64,000 nt of DNA from Halofilum ochraceum (GCF_001614315.2 NZ_LVEG02000017.1:62001-126000), one strand, 5' to 3'. Counted from the stretch's first letter, positions 8,054 through 17,661 are shown. The notes: generated by a model not told the origin, from the sequence alone. Translations and numbers: made by a program.

Positions 8054-8655
8054 CCCAGCAGATCAACCTCTATCTGGACGAGTTCCGCCGGCGGACCGAT
8101 CCGCTCGACGCGAAGCACATCGGCATCGGCATCATGGCCCTGCTCGCGATCCTGGCCGCGATCAGCGCGGGTCAGGTATGGCAGGTCCGCGGGGTCGAGT
8201 CCCGCGTCGCTGAGCTCGAGCGCGAGCGCGATTCCGTCCAGGCCGAACTGAATCAGAAACAGCAACGCCTGCAGTCGCTGCAGGCGGAGCAGAACGATGA
8301 CGAGCAACTCCGGCGCCTGCGCGCTGAACTCGCGGCCAAGCAGCGGCTGGCGGAATACCTCGAGTCAGGGCGTTTCGGCACGCGCGGGGGCTTCTCGGTG
8401 TATCTCCAGGCACTGGCCCGCAACCGCGTGGAGGATCTCTGGCTGGCCCGGGTCGAATTGCGCGGCGGCGGCAGCCAGCTGCGCATTGCCGGCCACGCGC
8501 TGAATCCCGAGACGGTGCCATCGTTCCTCAGCGGCCTAGCCGAGCAGCCGTCGTTCAGCGGTTACCGTTTCCGCACCATGCGGATCGATCGCACCGACGA
8601 CGGCGATCGCCTCGATTTCCTTTTGGCCAGTGACCGCAGGGAGGGCGACGGATGA
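8050..8655 (+). CDS. PilN-like MSHA biogenesis protein (MshI2-type)
   Basis: A bitopic inner-membrane protein of 201 residues. It starts MTQQINLYLDEFRRR, the PilN/MshI2-type cytoplasmic motif that docks into PilM-like proteins, followed by one membrane helix (about residues 27-45), a coiled coil (ESRVAELERERDSVQ..., about 50-105) and a periplasmic ferredoxin-like region. It overlaps both mshI and mshJ by 4 bp, so it is translationally coupled. In Vibrio-type loci this position is often annotated as a second mshI-like gene. Confidence 0.8.
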   Translation: MTQQINLYLDEFRRRTDPLDAKHIGIGIMALLAILAAISAGQVWQVRGVESRVAELERERDSVQAELNQKQQRLQSLQAEQNDDEQLRRLRAELAAKQRLAEYLESGRFGTRGGFSVYLQALARNRVEDLWLARVELRGGGSQLRIAGHALNPETVPSFLSGLAEQPSFSGYRFRTMRIDRTDDGDRLDFLLASDRREGDG

Positions 8656-9341
8656 AGCCGAACAATCCCCTGCACGTGCTGGCAACGCGCATTGACGAGC
8701 GCAACCGCCGCGAGCGCCTGCTGCTGGCCGGGACGCTGGCGGTGGTCGTGCTGGTCGCCTGGAACGGGCTGTTCCGGGCGCCGCTGGCCGAGCGTCGGGC
8801 CGTCGCCGTGGATTCCGTCGCGCAGCTCGAGGGTGATATCGCCGCGCTCGAAGACAGCCGCGCGGGGATCGACGAGCGGATCGCCGGGCTGGAGGCCGAT
8901 TCCGGTACGAGCGCGGTCGAGCGCGTCCGCCAGCGCATCGACGCCGTCGACGAGGTGCTGGCCGAGCGGACCGCGCGCCTGATCTCGCCGGATCAGATGG
9001 TGCGGGCGCTGCGCGACGTCGTGAACGCCGATGCGGACGTCTCGCTGGTTCGACTGCGCAACGCCGGCCCGACGCCCGTGATTACCCAGCCCGGGCAGCA
9101 AGCGGGTAACGGTGAATCGAGCGGTGAGGGCGATGGCATTCCGCGGGTGTACCGGCATGATGTCGAACTCGTGATCGAAGGGCGTTATCTTGCGCTGCTC
9201 GCGTACCTGGAGCGGCTCGAGGGACTGGAGTGGCAGTTCCAGTGGGAAGCGATCACCGTCGAAACGCGTGAATACCCGACCGCGCGTGCGACCGTGTCGC
9301 TGTCGACACTCAGCCTCGCGGAGGACTGGATCGGTGTGTGA
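8652..9341 (+). CDS. mshJ: MSHA biogenesis protein MshJ (PilO-like)
   Basis: A 229-residue bitopic inner-membrane protein of PilO/GspM-like layout. It has a membrane helix at about residues 23-40 (LLLAGTLAVVVLVAWNGLF), a periplasmic coiled coil (about 50-110) and a C-terminal domain containing YRHDVELVIEGRYLALLAYLERLEGLEWQF split by two strands, typical of PilO/MshJ. It forms the alignment complex with the PilN-like protein. Operon position between the PilN-like gene and mshK supports the call. Confidence 0.82.
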   Translation: MKPNNPLHVLATRIDERNRRERLLLAGTLAVVVLVAWNGLFRAPLAERRAVAVDSVAQLEGDIAALEDSRAGIDERIAGLEADSGTSAVERVRQRIDAVDEVLAERTARLISPDQMVRALRDVVNADADVSLVRLRNAGPTPVITQPGQQAGNGESSGEGDGIPRVYRHDVELVIEGRYLALLAYLERLEGLEWQFQWEAITVETREYPTARATVSLSTLSLAEDWIGV

Positions 9342-9723
9342 GATTCGGCGCATCAAGGGCTCGTCGCCGCGGGGCCGGAAGGCCTGGTGGCATACGGCGT
9401 TGGCGGTGCTGGCCCTCGCGGTGGCCCCAATGCCCGCGCAGGCCGAAGACGAGGAACTGCATGATCCGTTCATGCCACCGGGCTGGAATGAGCCGAGTGC
9501 GCCGGAAGCGAACAGCTTCAACGCAGCGGCATGGACGCTTGCATCGACCCTCACGTCGAACGGCCGGCGCGTGGCCATCATCAATGGCCGCGCCGTGCGC
9601 CCCGGCGAGTACGTCGGTGGTGCCCGCCTGCTCGGCGTCACGCGCGGTAGCGCGCGCCTCGAATACAACGGGCACCGGTTCACGATCCGGCGCCCCGGAA
9701 CGCAGGTCCGAACGAGCCGGTAG
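9334..9723 (+). CDS. mshK: MSHA biogenesis protein MshK (PilP-like)
   Basis: A 129-residue exported protein. GTG at 9334 is chosen: it overlaps mshJ by 8 bp, has GGAGG nine bases upstream, and gives a clean signal peptide (AWWHTALAVLALAVAPMPAQA). The mature part carries DPFMPPGW near its N-terminus and a small beta domain (GRRVAIINGRAVRPGEYV, ARLLGVTRGSARL) of the GspC/PilP kind, expected to link the inner-membrane complex to the secretin MshL encoded next. Confidence 0.75.
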   Translation: MCEIRRIKGSSPRGRKAWWHTALAVLALAVAPMPAQAEDEELHDPFMPPGWNEPSAPEANSFNAAAWTLASTLTSNGRRVAIINGRAVRPGEYVGGARLLGVTRGSARLEYNGHRFTIRRPGTQVRTSR

Positions 9724-9830
9724 TCGGCTCAATGACCGCCCCGACCATAGCGCGAGTAGCGATAATGAAGATGCAAACGACGGCGCCCATGCGGCGGCCG
9801 GCTCGCGATGACCGCGGAGAGACGACGGCC

Positions 9831-11564
9831 ATGAACCCGACCCGTATGCGAACCCGGCCGCTGGCCGCCGCTTTCGCCGCCACCCTGTTGCTGGCTGGCT
9901 GCGCCAGTCCCATGGAGCGCGAGCCGGAAAGCGGACCCACGCTTGATCGGATCCGTGAGGCCCTCGACGAGGGGGCGGCCGCCAGTGAACCGGAGGAAAC
10001 GCCGGCGGATGTCGAGGCGGCGCTGATGCCGGGGATGGAAGAACAGTTGAGTGACGAAAAGGCGAGCGCGGGCGGCGATACCGAACGCTTCGACCTGTCG
10101 GTCACGAATGCCAGTGCGCGGGCCTTCTTCATGGGCCTCGTCGAGGGGACGCCTTACAACATGGTGGTCCATCCCGACGTCGAGGGCGAGATCAGCCTCG
10201 AACTCAAGGATGTGACCATCCCCGAGGTCATGGATATCGCCCGGCGCGTTTACGGCTACGAATTCGAGCGCCGTTCCACGGGCTATATCGTCATGCCCGC
10301 GCGCATGGAATCGCAGATCTTCTATGTCGATTACCTGAATGTGAACCGCGATGGTGAATCGAACATGAGTGTGGCATCGGGCGAGGTCACCAGCGCGCCC
10401 GCCAACGGCAATAGCGGCAACAACAACGGCGGCAGCAGCCGCCGGACGCAGGACCCGGGCAGCCGGATCGCAACCAGCTCCCAGGCGAACTTCTGGGGCA
10501 CGCTGCGAGAGACCGTCCGCTCCATCATCGGATCTGGCGAGGGCCGCAGCGTGGTCGTCGATCCGCAGGCGGGCCTCGTCGTCGTTCGGGCGATGCCGGG
10601 CGAACTGCGTGACGTCCGCGGCTACCTCGGCGCCGCCGAGGAAAATCTCCAGCGTCAGGTCGTGCTCGAGGCGAAAATCCTAGAGGTCCGGCTGTCCGAG
10701 TCGAACGAGACCGGGATCAACTGGGCGGCTCTGGGCGACGGTGCCAATGGCGACGCGGTGATTGCTGGCCAAGGCACGATCAGTCAGGGCACGACCGATG
10801 TGCTCACCGACAGTGGTGCGTTTGATCCAACCTCGATCACCAGCCCCGGTGGTACCGGAGGCGCGTTCGATTTCGGCGGGATTTTCGCGATCGGCGCGCG
10901 CGCCAACGACTTCGCGGCGCTCATCCGTCTGCTCGATACCCAGGGTGACGTCCAGGTCCTGTCGAGCCCGCGTGTATCTACACTCAACAACCAGAAGGCG
11001 GTCATCAAGGTCGGCACTGACGAATTCTTCGTGACCGATGTCCAGACCGATACTGACACCACCGCCGCGACGAGCACGCGCAGTGTCGACGTCGATCTGA
11101 CGCCGTTCTTCTCCGGCATCGCGCTCGACGTCACGCCGCAGATATCGCAGTCCGGCAGCATCACCCTGCACGTGCATCCGACCGTGAGCGAGGTCACGGA
11201 CCAGCAGAAGAGCATTACCTTCGCGGGCCAGCAGCAGTCTCTGCCATTGGCCGTCTCACAGGTGCGCGAATCCGATTCCGTCGTCCGCGCCAAGGACGGT
11301 CAGGTCATCGTCATTGGCGGTCTGATGCAGGATCAGGCCACCCGCAACCGGGCCCAGCCCGGCGGTCTGGGTGATCTGCCGCTGGTCGGCGGCCTGTTCC
11401 GCCAGAAGGCGGATTCGAGTTCCCGCAGCGAACTGGTGATCCTGCTGCGCCCGATGATCACCGGCGATGGCGGTGGCGACTGGTCCGATCAGATCCGCGA
11501 GATGCGCGAGCGCCTGCCGGATTCGGATGTCACCGGTGACGGTCAGGGGGCCGCGTCGCAGTGA
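9831..11564 (+). CDS. mshL: MSHA outer-membrane secretin MshL
   Basis: A 577-residue lipoprotein secretin that forms the outer-membrane gate for the pilus. The ATG at 9831 gives a lipoprotein signal with lipobox LLLAGC; the open frame extends 33 codons upstream without purpose. N-terminal STN-like and secretin N domains (about residues 85-170: FDLSVTNASARAFFMGLVEG, HPDVEGEISLELKDVT) lead into the secretin barrel (VLSSPRVSTLNNQKAVIKVG, QVIVIGGLMQDQATRN, LPLVGGLFRQK, ELVILLRPMI). Its stop codon overlaps the mshM start (TGATG). Confidence 0.92.
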   Translation: MNPTRMRTRPLAAAFAATLLLAGCASPMEREPESGPTLDRIREALDEGAAASEPEETPADVEAALMPGMEEQLSDEKASAGGDTERFDLSVTNASARAFFMGLVEGTPYNMVVHPDVEGEISLELKDVTIPEVMDIARRVYGYEFERRSTGYIVMPARMESQIFYVDYLNVNRDGESNMSVASGEVTSAPANGNSGNNNGGSSRRTQDPGSRIATSSQANFWGTLRETVRSIIGSGEGRSVVVDPQAGLVVVRAMPGELRDVRGYLGAAEENLQRQVVLEAKILEVRLSESNETGINWAALGDGANGDAVIAGQGTISQGTTDVLTDSGAFDPTSITSPGGTGGAFDFGGIFAIGARANDFAALIRLLDTQGDVQVLSSPRVSTLNNQKAVIKVGTDEFFVTDVQTDTDTTAATSTRSVDVDLTPFFSGIALDVTPQISQSGSITLHVHPTVSEVTDQQKSITFAGQQQSLPLAVSQVRESDSVVRAKDGQVIVIGGLMQDQATRNRAQPGGLGDLPLVGGLFRQKADSSSRSELVILLRPMITGDGGGDWSDQIREMRERLPDSDVTGDGQGAASQ

Positions 11565-12477
11565 TGTATCTCGAATACTTCGGCCTGCGCGAAGCGCCCT
11601 TCTCGCTGACGCCCGACACCGGCTTTTTTTTTGCCATACGGGCCATCGCGAGGCGCTGAACACGCTGCGGATCGCCCTCGACAGCGGCGAGGGCTTCATC
11701 CGCGTGAGCGGCGAGGTCGGTACCGGCAAAACGATGCTGTGCCGCATGCTGTTGTCGGAACTGCGCGAAGACGAACGCGCGATCTACATCCCGAACCCGC
11801 ACCTCATGCCGTCGATGCTACGCGTGGCCGTCGCCCGCGAACTGGGTCTCGAGGCGGACAGCCGGCTGGACCAGAATCTCCTGCTCAGCCGGATCCAGGA
11901 TCGACTCATCGAGCTTGGACACGAAGGCATCCGGCCCATCGTCTGCCTCGACGAGGCCCAGGCGATGCCCGATGAGACCCTGGAAGCCCTGCGCCTGTTG
12001 ACCAACCTGGAAACGGAAAAGCGCAAACTGCTGCAGGTGGTCCTGTTCGGCCAGCCCGAACTCGACGAGAAGCTGGCGAAACCCTCGCTGCGCCAGGTGC
12101 GCCAGCGCATCGCCTGGTCGTGCCGGCTCGAGCCGTACGACCGCAACGACATCGCCGCCTATCTGGACCACCGCCTCGCCGTCGCCGGTTACGACGGCCA
12201 TCGCCTGTTCCGCGATGGCGCGGTGGACGCGCTCCACCGCACCAGCGGCGGCATTCCACGCCTGATCAACATTATCGCCCACAAGGCGCTGATGCTGACG
12301 TACGGCCGCGGCGGCGATACCGTGCGCGTGGCGGATGTCGAGGCAGCCGCCGCCGATACCGACGGTGCGCTGGAATCGGCCAGCAACCGCGGCCGGACCT
12401 GGCTCCTGGCGGCCGGCCTCGTAGCGCTTGCCATCGGCGTCCTGGCCCTGTTGCGGCCCGGTGGGTTGTTGCCATGA
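11564..12477 (+). CDS. mshM: MSHA biogenesis ATPase MshM (ExeA/GspA-like), apparent frameshift
   Basis: An AAA+ ATPase of the ExeA family, thought to help place the secretin. The expected N-terminus MYLEYFGLREAPFSLTPDTG starts at 11564 with the ATGA overlap to mshL, but after TTT TTT TTT (11624-11632) this frame ends 27 bases on. The rest (CHTGHREALNTLRIAL..., Walker A GEVGTGKT, Walker B IVCLDEAQ) continues in the -1 frame from 11632. Joined by a -1 shift, the product is about 304 residues, and its first 40 residues align without a gap to the intact second copy at 32234. A T10 run would restore the frame. The C-terminus has one membrane helix. It could be a pseudogene, a sequencing error or a slippage-decoded gene. 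Confidence 0.8.
11624..11632 (+). other. T9 homopolymer frameshift / candidate slippage site in mshM
   Basis: Nine consecutive T follow GGC in an otherwise GC-rich gene. Upstream and downstream coding frames differ by exactly -1 here. Runs of nine or more A or T are known to allow RNA polymerase slippage, and T TTT TTT allows tandem tRNA re-pairing. They are also common sequencing indel sites. Confidence 0.7.
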
Positions 12478-14066
12478 GCGTGATCAACCGCATGCTCGCC
12501 GACCTCGAACGCAGGGGCGCCCCGGGGGCACGACGGCAGCACACCGCGAACGCGTCCGCGCGTGCGCTGTCCCCGCGCGGGGCCCTCACGCGCTTGCGCC
12601 CTCTGGGGCCGCCCGTGCTGCTGGTCGCCCTGGTGATCGTGGCCGCCACCCTCTGGCGGGAACAGTGGCCACGGGTGCTGGCTCTGGTCGAGAGCACGCG
12701 CGAGGCACCGGCCGTAGAGGTCACGGCGACCGACGCCAAAGAATCCGGTGAAGCTTCACTGCCAGGCGTCCGCCGGTTCGAGTTCGAGCGCGATGGTGCG
12801 ACGACCCGCCTCGTCGTCGCGTTCGACCGTCCACTGGAGCAGGCGCCGGGGTATGGCCGGACGGGAGACCGGATCGGTCTGCAGTTGCCGGCGCGCTGGG
12901 ATCGGGAGGCACCGCCCGCGCCGCCGGGGGATCAGTCCGTATACCGCAGCGCCGTCGTGAACGATCGCGCGGAGGACGGCACACGTATCACCATGCGTGT
13001 GGATCCGGAAGCGCGCTTCGATCTCGCGATCGATGGCGATCGGCTGACCCTCACGGGACGCGCGCCTTCCGGGGGCGAGCGCGATCGGTCCGGGGAGGCG
13101 TCGGGTGCCGACGGCTCGGATCCGGAGGTTGGCGTGGGTGTGGCTGAGACCGGGGATACCGCCGAACGCGGGACCAACGGAACCGGGACCACCGGCGCGA
13201 CGACGCCAGGCGATACCCTGCAGGTGGCCGCGCAAAGCGGAGCGACCGCCGAGGGCGATCGGCCCGAGCGGTCCGAACGCTCCGGGCAATCCGAAGACGA
13301 AACGGCGGATAAGGACGACCGTGCAGACGCCGGACGGGGATCGGCCGCGCCGGCGAGCAACGACGACGGTGCGGACAATGTGACGCGGACGGCTGCGTCC
13401 GCTGGCGGCAGTGGATCCGCAGAGGCGAACGAACGGGCGGACGAATCCGAAGGCCGGGTCCGGAAGTCCGAACCCGATATCGGACCGCAGGAGCGCGCGC
13501 AGCGGCTCGAGGCCAAGGCCCGGGAGCGCCTCGGCGATGGGGATGTCACGGCGGCGCGGCGGCACCTCGCGAAAGCGCTCGAGTTCGATCCCGACCGTCA
13601 TGCCGCACGGGATCTGCTGGTCGGTCTATCCCTGCGCAGCGGCGACTCGGCGGCGGCACGCAACCTGCTTGCAGAGGGTGTGGCACGGGCGCCGGAGCGC
13701 ATCGCCTATGCGAAACCGTTCGCCCGCCTGCTGGTCGACGCGGGCGATCTGGAGCGCGCACTGCGCGTGCTGCAGCGCGCGGCGCCGGCAACCGACGGTG
13801 ATGCCGGGTACCATGGGCTTACCGCCGCCGTCGCCCAGCGCCTGAAACGGCACGAACTCGCCGCGAGCGCCTACACGCGTGCGCTGGAAATCAACAGCGG
13901 CCGCGGCGTGTGGTGGATGGGGCTGGGCATATCGCTGCGCGCGACCGGCCATCCGGACGAGGCGCTGGCCGCGTTCCGCGAGGCCCGCGCGAGCGGTGAT
14001 CTGAACGAGCGGCTCGACCGCTGGGTGCAACAGCGTATCGAGGCGCTGGCGCGTACCGGGGAGTAG
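12474..14066 (+). CDS. mshN: MSHA biogenesis protein MshN (TPR protein)
   Basis: A 530-residue inner-membrane protein. The ATG at 12474 overlaps the mshM stop (ATGA) and gives the family start MSVINRMLADLERRG. One membrane helix at about residues 42-60 is followed by a beta-rich, AMIN-like stretch (VRRFEFERDGATTRLVVAFD), a long acidic/Gly/Thr linker (about 200-335) and C-terminal TPR repeats (about 340-525). The TPR part probably faces the periplasm. The low-complexity linker is unusually long and is shared in style with the second copy at 34860. Confidence 0.85.
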   Translation: MSVINRMLADLERRGAPGARRQHTANASARALSPRGALTRLRPLGPPVLLVALVIVAATLWREQWPRVLALVESTREAPAVEVTATDAKESGEASLPGVRRFEFERDGATTRLVVAFDRPLEQAPGYGRTGDRIGLQLPARWDREAPPAPPGDQSVYRSAVVNDRAEDGTRITMRVDPEARFDLAIDGDRLTLTGRAPSGGERDRSGEASGADGSDPEVGVGVAETGDTAERGTNGTGTTGATTPGDTLQVAAQSGATAEGDRPERSERSGQSEDETADKDDRADAGRGSAAPASNDDGADNVTRTAASAGGSGSAEANERADESEGRVRKSEPDIGPQERAQRLEAKARERLGDGDVTAARRHLAKALEFDPDRHAARDLLVGLSLRSGDSAAARNLLAEGVARAPERIAYAKPFARLLVDAGDLERALRVLQRAAPATDGDAGYHGLTAAVAQRLKRHELAASAYTRALEINSGRGVWWMGLGISLRATGHPDEALAAFREARASGDLNERLDRWVQQRIEALARTGE

Positions 14067-14072
14067 ATCGGC

Positions 14073-15863
14073 ATGGCATTCCGCAAAAAAATCCGCCTCG
14101 GCGACCTGCTGGTGCAGGACGGGCTCATCAACCAGGAGCAGCTCGACCGGGCCCTGTCCGAACAGAAGCGGAGTGGCCGCAAGCTCGGCTCGACCCTGAT
14201 CGACCTCGGCTATGTGACCGAGGACCAGGTCCTCGACTCGCTGGCGCGTCAGTTGCACCTGGAGCGTGTCGATCTCACGCGCTACGACTTCGACCCCGAA
14301 GTCGTGCGCATGCTCCCCGAGACCCAGGCGCGGCGCTTCCGGGCCGTGGTCCTGGCGGATGAGGGCGACGCCCTGCTGGTCGGCATGGCCGACCCCACCG
14401 ACATCTTCGCTTTCGATGAGCTCTCCCGGCATCTGAAACGCCCGGTCCGTCAGGCCGTGGTCAGCGAGACGCAGCTTGTGCGCATGCTCGACCGCATCTA
14501 TCGCCGCACGGCGGAGATCAGCAATCTCGCCGAAGAGCTCGGCCAGGAACTGTCGGAGAGTGATTACGACATCGAGCGCCTGCTCGAGGAGGAAGAGCAG
14601 ACCGAGGTCCCGGTCGCCAAGCTGCTCAAGTCCCTGTTCGAGGACGCCGTCCAGGTCGGCGCCTCGGACATCCACATCGAACCGGATGAACGGATCCTGC
14701 GCATCCGCCAGCGCGTTGATGGCGTGCTGCAGGAACAGGAGATGAAGGAGCGCCGCATCGCGCCGGCCCTGGTCCTGCGTCTGAAACTGATGGCGGGCCT
14801 CGATATCTCCGAGAAGCGTGTACCGCAGGACGGGCGCTTCAACATCCGCGTGAAGAAGCGCTCCATCGACGTGCGCCTGTCGACCATGCCGGTGCAGTAC
14901 GGCGAATCCGTCGTCATGCGCCTGCTCGACCAGAGCGGCGAGATGCTGGATCTGGGCCAGCTCGGCATGACCGAGGAAACGGTCACGCGCCTGCGCCGCC
15001 ACGTGCACCACCCCTACGGCATGGTGCTAGTGACCGGCCCGACCGGCAGCGGCAAGACGACCACGCTCTATGCCGCCCTGCGCGAACTGAACAACGCCGA
15101 GAAGAAGATCATCACGGCCGAGGACCCGGTCGAGTACCGCATGTCGCGCGTCAACCAGGTCCAGATTCAGCCGCGCATCGGGCTCGATTTCGCGCGCATC
15201 CTGCGCTCCGCGCTGCGCCAGGATCCGGACGTCATGCTCGTCGGCGAGATGCGCGACGCCGAGACCGCGGACATCGGCCTGCGCGCCGCGCTGACCGGTC
15301 ATATGGTCCTGTCGACGCTGCATACCAATGACGCGATCGGCACGGTCGATCGTTTGATCGACATGGGCGCGGAGGGCTATCTTATCGCCGCCACGCTGCG
15401 CGCCATCGTCGGCCAGCGATTGCTGCGGCGGGTGTGCACCAGCTGCCGCCAGCCGACGGAACTCGACGCAACGCAGCGCGCCTGGCTGGAATCGCTCATC
15501 GGCGAGAAGCGGGCGGCGAAGCTGACGTTCCAGGTGGGCAAGGGCTGCGCCCAGTGCAACCGCACCGGCTACCAGGGACGGATCGGCATCTATGAGATCC
15601 TCGAGCTGACCGCCGAGATGCGCACCGCGCTGCGGCGCAGCGACACGATCGCCTTCGCCGAGGCCGCCCGCAGGGCGCCCGGCTATAAGCCGCTGGTCGC
15701 GAGCGCACTGGAACTCGCGGCGCGCGGGACCACCACGCTGCGCGAGGTGGAGCGTATCTCCGGCGAGGTGGAGGAACTGCTCGCCGAAAACAACATGCCG
15801 GGTGCCGACCGCGCCGAGGAAGAAGCCGCGGCTGATGGGGTGACAACGAATGCCGCGCTTTGA
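14073..15863 (+). CDS. mshE: MSHA pilus extension ATPase MshE
   Basis: A 596-residue GspE/PilB-type hexameric motor ATPase. The N-terminal MshEN domain has two c-di-GMP-binding motifs: RLGDLLVQDGL..., starting at Arg8, and KLGSTLIDLGYV.... The core has Walker A GPTGSGKTTTL, an Asp box, Walker B DVMLVGEMRD, His box (TGHMVLSTLHTNDA) and a zinc tetracysteine (CTSCRQ...CAQCNRTGYQGR). Both MshEN motifs keep the Arg/Lys-Leu-Gly start and terminal Gln, so control by c-di-GMP as in Vibrio MshE is likely. It overlaps mshG by 14 bp. Confidence 0.95.
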   Translation: MAFRKKIRLGDLLVQDGLINQEQLDRALSEQKRSGRKLGSTLIDLGYVTEDQVLDSLARQLHLERVDLTRYDFDPEVVRMLPETQARRFRAVVLADEGDALLVGMADPTDIFAFDELSRHLKRPVRQAVVSETQLVRMLDRIYRRTAEISNLAEELGQELSESDYDIERLLEEEEQTEVPVAKLLKSLFEDAVQVGASDIHIEPDERILRIRQRVDGVLQEQEMKERRIAPALVLRLKLMAGLDISEKRVPQDGRFNIRVKKRSIDVRLSTMPVQYGESVVMRLLDQSGEMLDLGQLGMTEETVTRLRRHVHHPYGMVLVTGPTGSGKTTTLYAALRELNNAEKKIITAEDPVEYRMSRVNQVQIQPRIGLDFARILRSALRQDPDVMLVGEMRDAETADIGLRAALTGHMVLSTLHTNDAIGTVDRLIDMGAEGYLIAATLRAIVGQRLLRRVCTSCRQPTELDATQRAWLESLIGEKRAAKLTFQVGKGCAQCNRTGYQGRIGIYEILELTAEMRTALRRSDTIAFAEAARRAPGYKPLVASALELAARGTTTLREVERISGEVEELLAENNMPGADRAEEEAAADGVTTNAAL

Positions 15864-17070
15864 ATACACCGCGCGCGATCGCTCCGGCAGCCGCGTTACC
15901 GGCGCGGTCGAAGCGGGCTCGGTCGACGCCGTCGCCGGGCAGCTGTTCGACCAGGGCATCACCCCGATCGATATCCAGCAGCGCGCGCGTTCCCGGGGCC
16001 CGGGCCTCCGCCGCCGCCTCGGTATGGATCAGCCCTCGCGCGACGACATCGTCATGTTCTCGCGCCAGATGTACACGCTCACGCGCTCCGGCGTGCCCCT
16101 GATCCGCGGGCTCACCCAGCTCGCGGAATCCACCCGGAACCCGGTGCTCAGGGAGACCATCCGCACCGTCATGGCGGACCTCGAGTCCGGGCGCGAGCTC
16201 TCCGGCTCGCTCGCCCGCCACCCGCGCGTATTCTCCCCGCTTTATGTGGCCATGATCCGCGTAGGCGAGGATTCGGGGCGCCTCGAGGAGTCGTTCGAGC
16301 GCCTCACGCGGTACCTCGAGCGCGAGCGCGACACCGTCCGCCAGATCAAGCAGGCGGTCCGCTATCCGACCATCGTCGTGGCCGCGATCGCGATCGCGAT
16401 CTTCATACTCATGACCTACGTTATCCCGGTATTCGCCGACGTGTTCGAGCGTTTCGATGCTCAACTGCCGCTGATGACCCGCGTGCTCATCGCCGTGTCG
16501 AACTTCTTCGCCGCGTACTGGTGGGCGATCCTGATCGCGATCGGCGGGGCGTGGTACGGACTGAAGCTGTGGCGCAGAACCGAAAACGGCGCCCTGCGCT
16601 GGGACCGGGGCAAGCTGAAGACGCCGATCATCGGCGATATCCTGCTGCGCGCCACGCTGGCCCGCTTCGCGCGCGCCTTCTCGATGTCCCAGCGTTCCGG
16701 CGTGCCCATCCTGCAGGCCATGAACGTCACCGCCGCCGCCGTCGACAACGTCTGGATCAGCCGCAAGGTCCTGGGGATGCGCGAGGGCATCGAGCGCGGC
16801 GAATCCCTGTCGCGCACCGCACAACGCACGGAAGTCTTCACCCCGCTGGTCATCCAGATGATCAGCGTCGGCGAAGAGAGCGGCCGCCTCGACGAAATGA
16901 TCGACGAGGTCGCCGATTTCTACGAGCGCGAGGTCGATTACGACGTCCAGAACCTCGGCTCCCTCGTCGAACCGATCCTCACCATCGGTGTCGCCATCCT
17001 CGTATTCCTGCTGGCCCTGGGCATCTTCCTGCCCATGTGGGATCTCGGCGCGGTGCAGCTCGGTGGATGA
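15850..17070 (+). CDS. mshG: MSHA platform protein MshG (GspF/PilC family)
   Basis: A 406-residue polytopic inner-membrane protein with the two tandem GspF domains of the family (first about residues 65-190, MFSRQMYTLTRSGVPLIRGL; second about 270-390, FARAFSMSQRSGVPILQAM). Membrane helices flank them, including the C-terminal one (ILTIGVAILVFLLALGIFL). It is turned by MshE to insert pilin. The N-terminal MPRFEYTARDRSGSRVTGAV is the usual start. The next gene starts inside its stop region. Confidence 0.93.
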   Translation: MPRFEYTARDRSGSRVTGAVEAGSVDAVAGQLFDQGITPIDIQQRARSRGPGLRRRLGMDQPSRDDIVMFSRQMYTLTRSGVPLIRGLTQLAESTRNPVLRETIRTVMADLESGRELSGSLARHPRVFSPLYVAMIRVGEDSGRLEESFERLTRYLERERDTVRQIKQAVRYPTIVVAAIAIAIFILMTYVIPVFADVFERFDAQLPLMTRVLIAVSNFFAAYWWAILIAIGGAWYGLKLWRRTENGALRWDRGKLKTPIIGDILLRATLARFARAFSMSQRSGVPILQAMNVTAAAVDNVWISRKVLGMREGIERGESLSRTAQRTEVFTPLVIQMISVGEESGRLDEMIDEVADFYEREVDYDVQNLGSLVEPILTIGVAILVFLLALGIFLPMWDLGAVQLGG

Positions 17071-17654
17071 TGACGAGCGCGCCCACGCAGCCAAAGGATG
17101 GACCCGCCATTGCGAACGCAGCCACCGCTGCGAAGAGCCAGACGCGACGCGGCAGGAATCAATCCAGGCCACTCCGCCATGCACAAACCGGCCTCTCCAT
17201 CCTCGAATTCACCCTCGTGGTCAGCATCTTCAGCGTCCTGATCGTCTTCGCGGCCAACCGCATCACGGAACTGCGCGTTGACCTCGAGCGCGCGGCCGTC
17301 GAACATACGCTCTCCGGCATGCGCAGCGCGCTCGCCCTGAAATTCTCCGAACTCCTGATCCAGAGCGAGCGTGAGCGTATCCGCGAATGGGCCGGCGGCA
17401 ACCCGCTGGAACTCTTCGAAAGCCGCAAAGCGCTGGAAGCCGAAGCCGGCGCGGACCCCGGACCGGGCGACTGGCATTACGACCGCGAACGCGGCGAAGT
17501 CGTCTACCGGCCCGCCTACCCGAATGCCCTGACCGGCGACCCGGATGCGGTGGGTCGCTGGCGAGTGACCGTACGCGGTGAAGAACAACCGAACGGCCTC
17601 GAGCTGGTGGCGATCGAACCGCTGCCCGGCATCGGCCGCGCCCAAGGGGGATAA
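17067..17654 (+). CDS. mshF: MshF-like prepilin-type protein
   Basis: A 195-residue protein starting at 17067 in the mshG stop region (ATGATGA). A long leader of 42 residues, rich in Arg, ends in G42 followed by LSILEFTLVVSIFSVLI, with Glu at +5. It therefore fits the prepilin peptidase rule, although the leader is long. The remaining part is small and alpha/beta, with GNPLELFE and DWHYDRERGEVVYRPAYP, typical of MshF. Position directly after mshG matches mshF in Vibrio and Shewanella. The function of MshF is not well defined. Confidence 0.7.
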   Translation: MMTSAPTQPKDGPAIANAATAAKSQTRRGRNQSRPLRHAQTGLSILEFTLVVSIFSVLIVFAANRITELRVDLERAAVEHTLSGMRSALALKFSELLIQSERERIREWAGGNPLELFESRKALEAEAGADPGPGDWHYDRERGEVVYRPAYPNALTGDPDAVGRWRVTVRGEEQPNGLELVAIEPLPGIGRAQGG

Positions 17655-17661
17655 AAAACCA

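Noticed and set aside
11467-11563. Upstream start for mshM in the -1 frame, inside mshL
   Set aside because: That frame is open but encodes an Arg/Ser-rich stretch without similarity, while the true family N-terminus lies at 11564 in another frame; a frameshift explains the data better.
15496-17184. 562-codon antisense frame over mshE and mshG
   Set aside because: Shadow of two certain genes; no recognisable domains.
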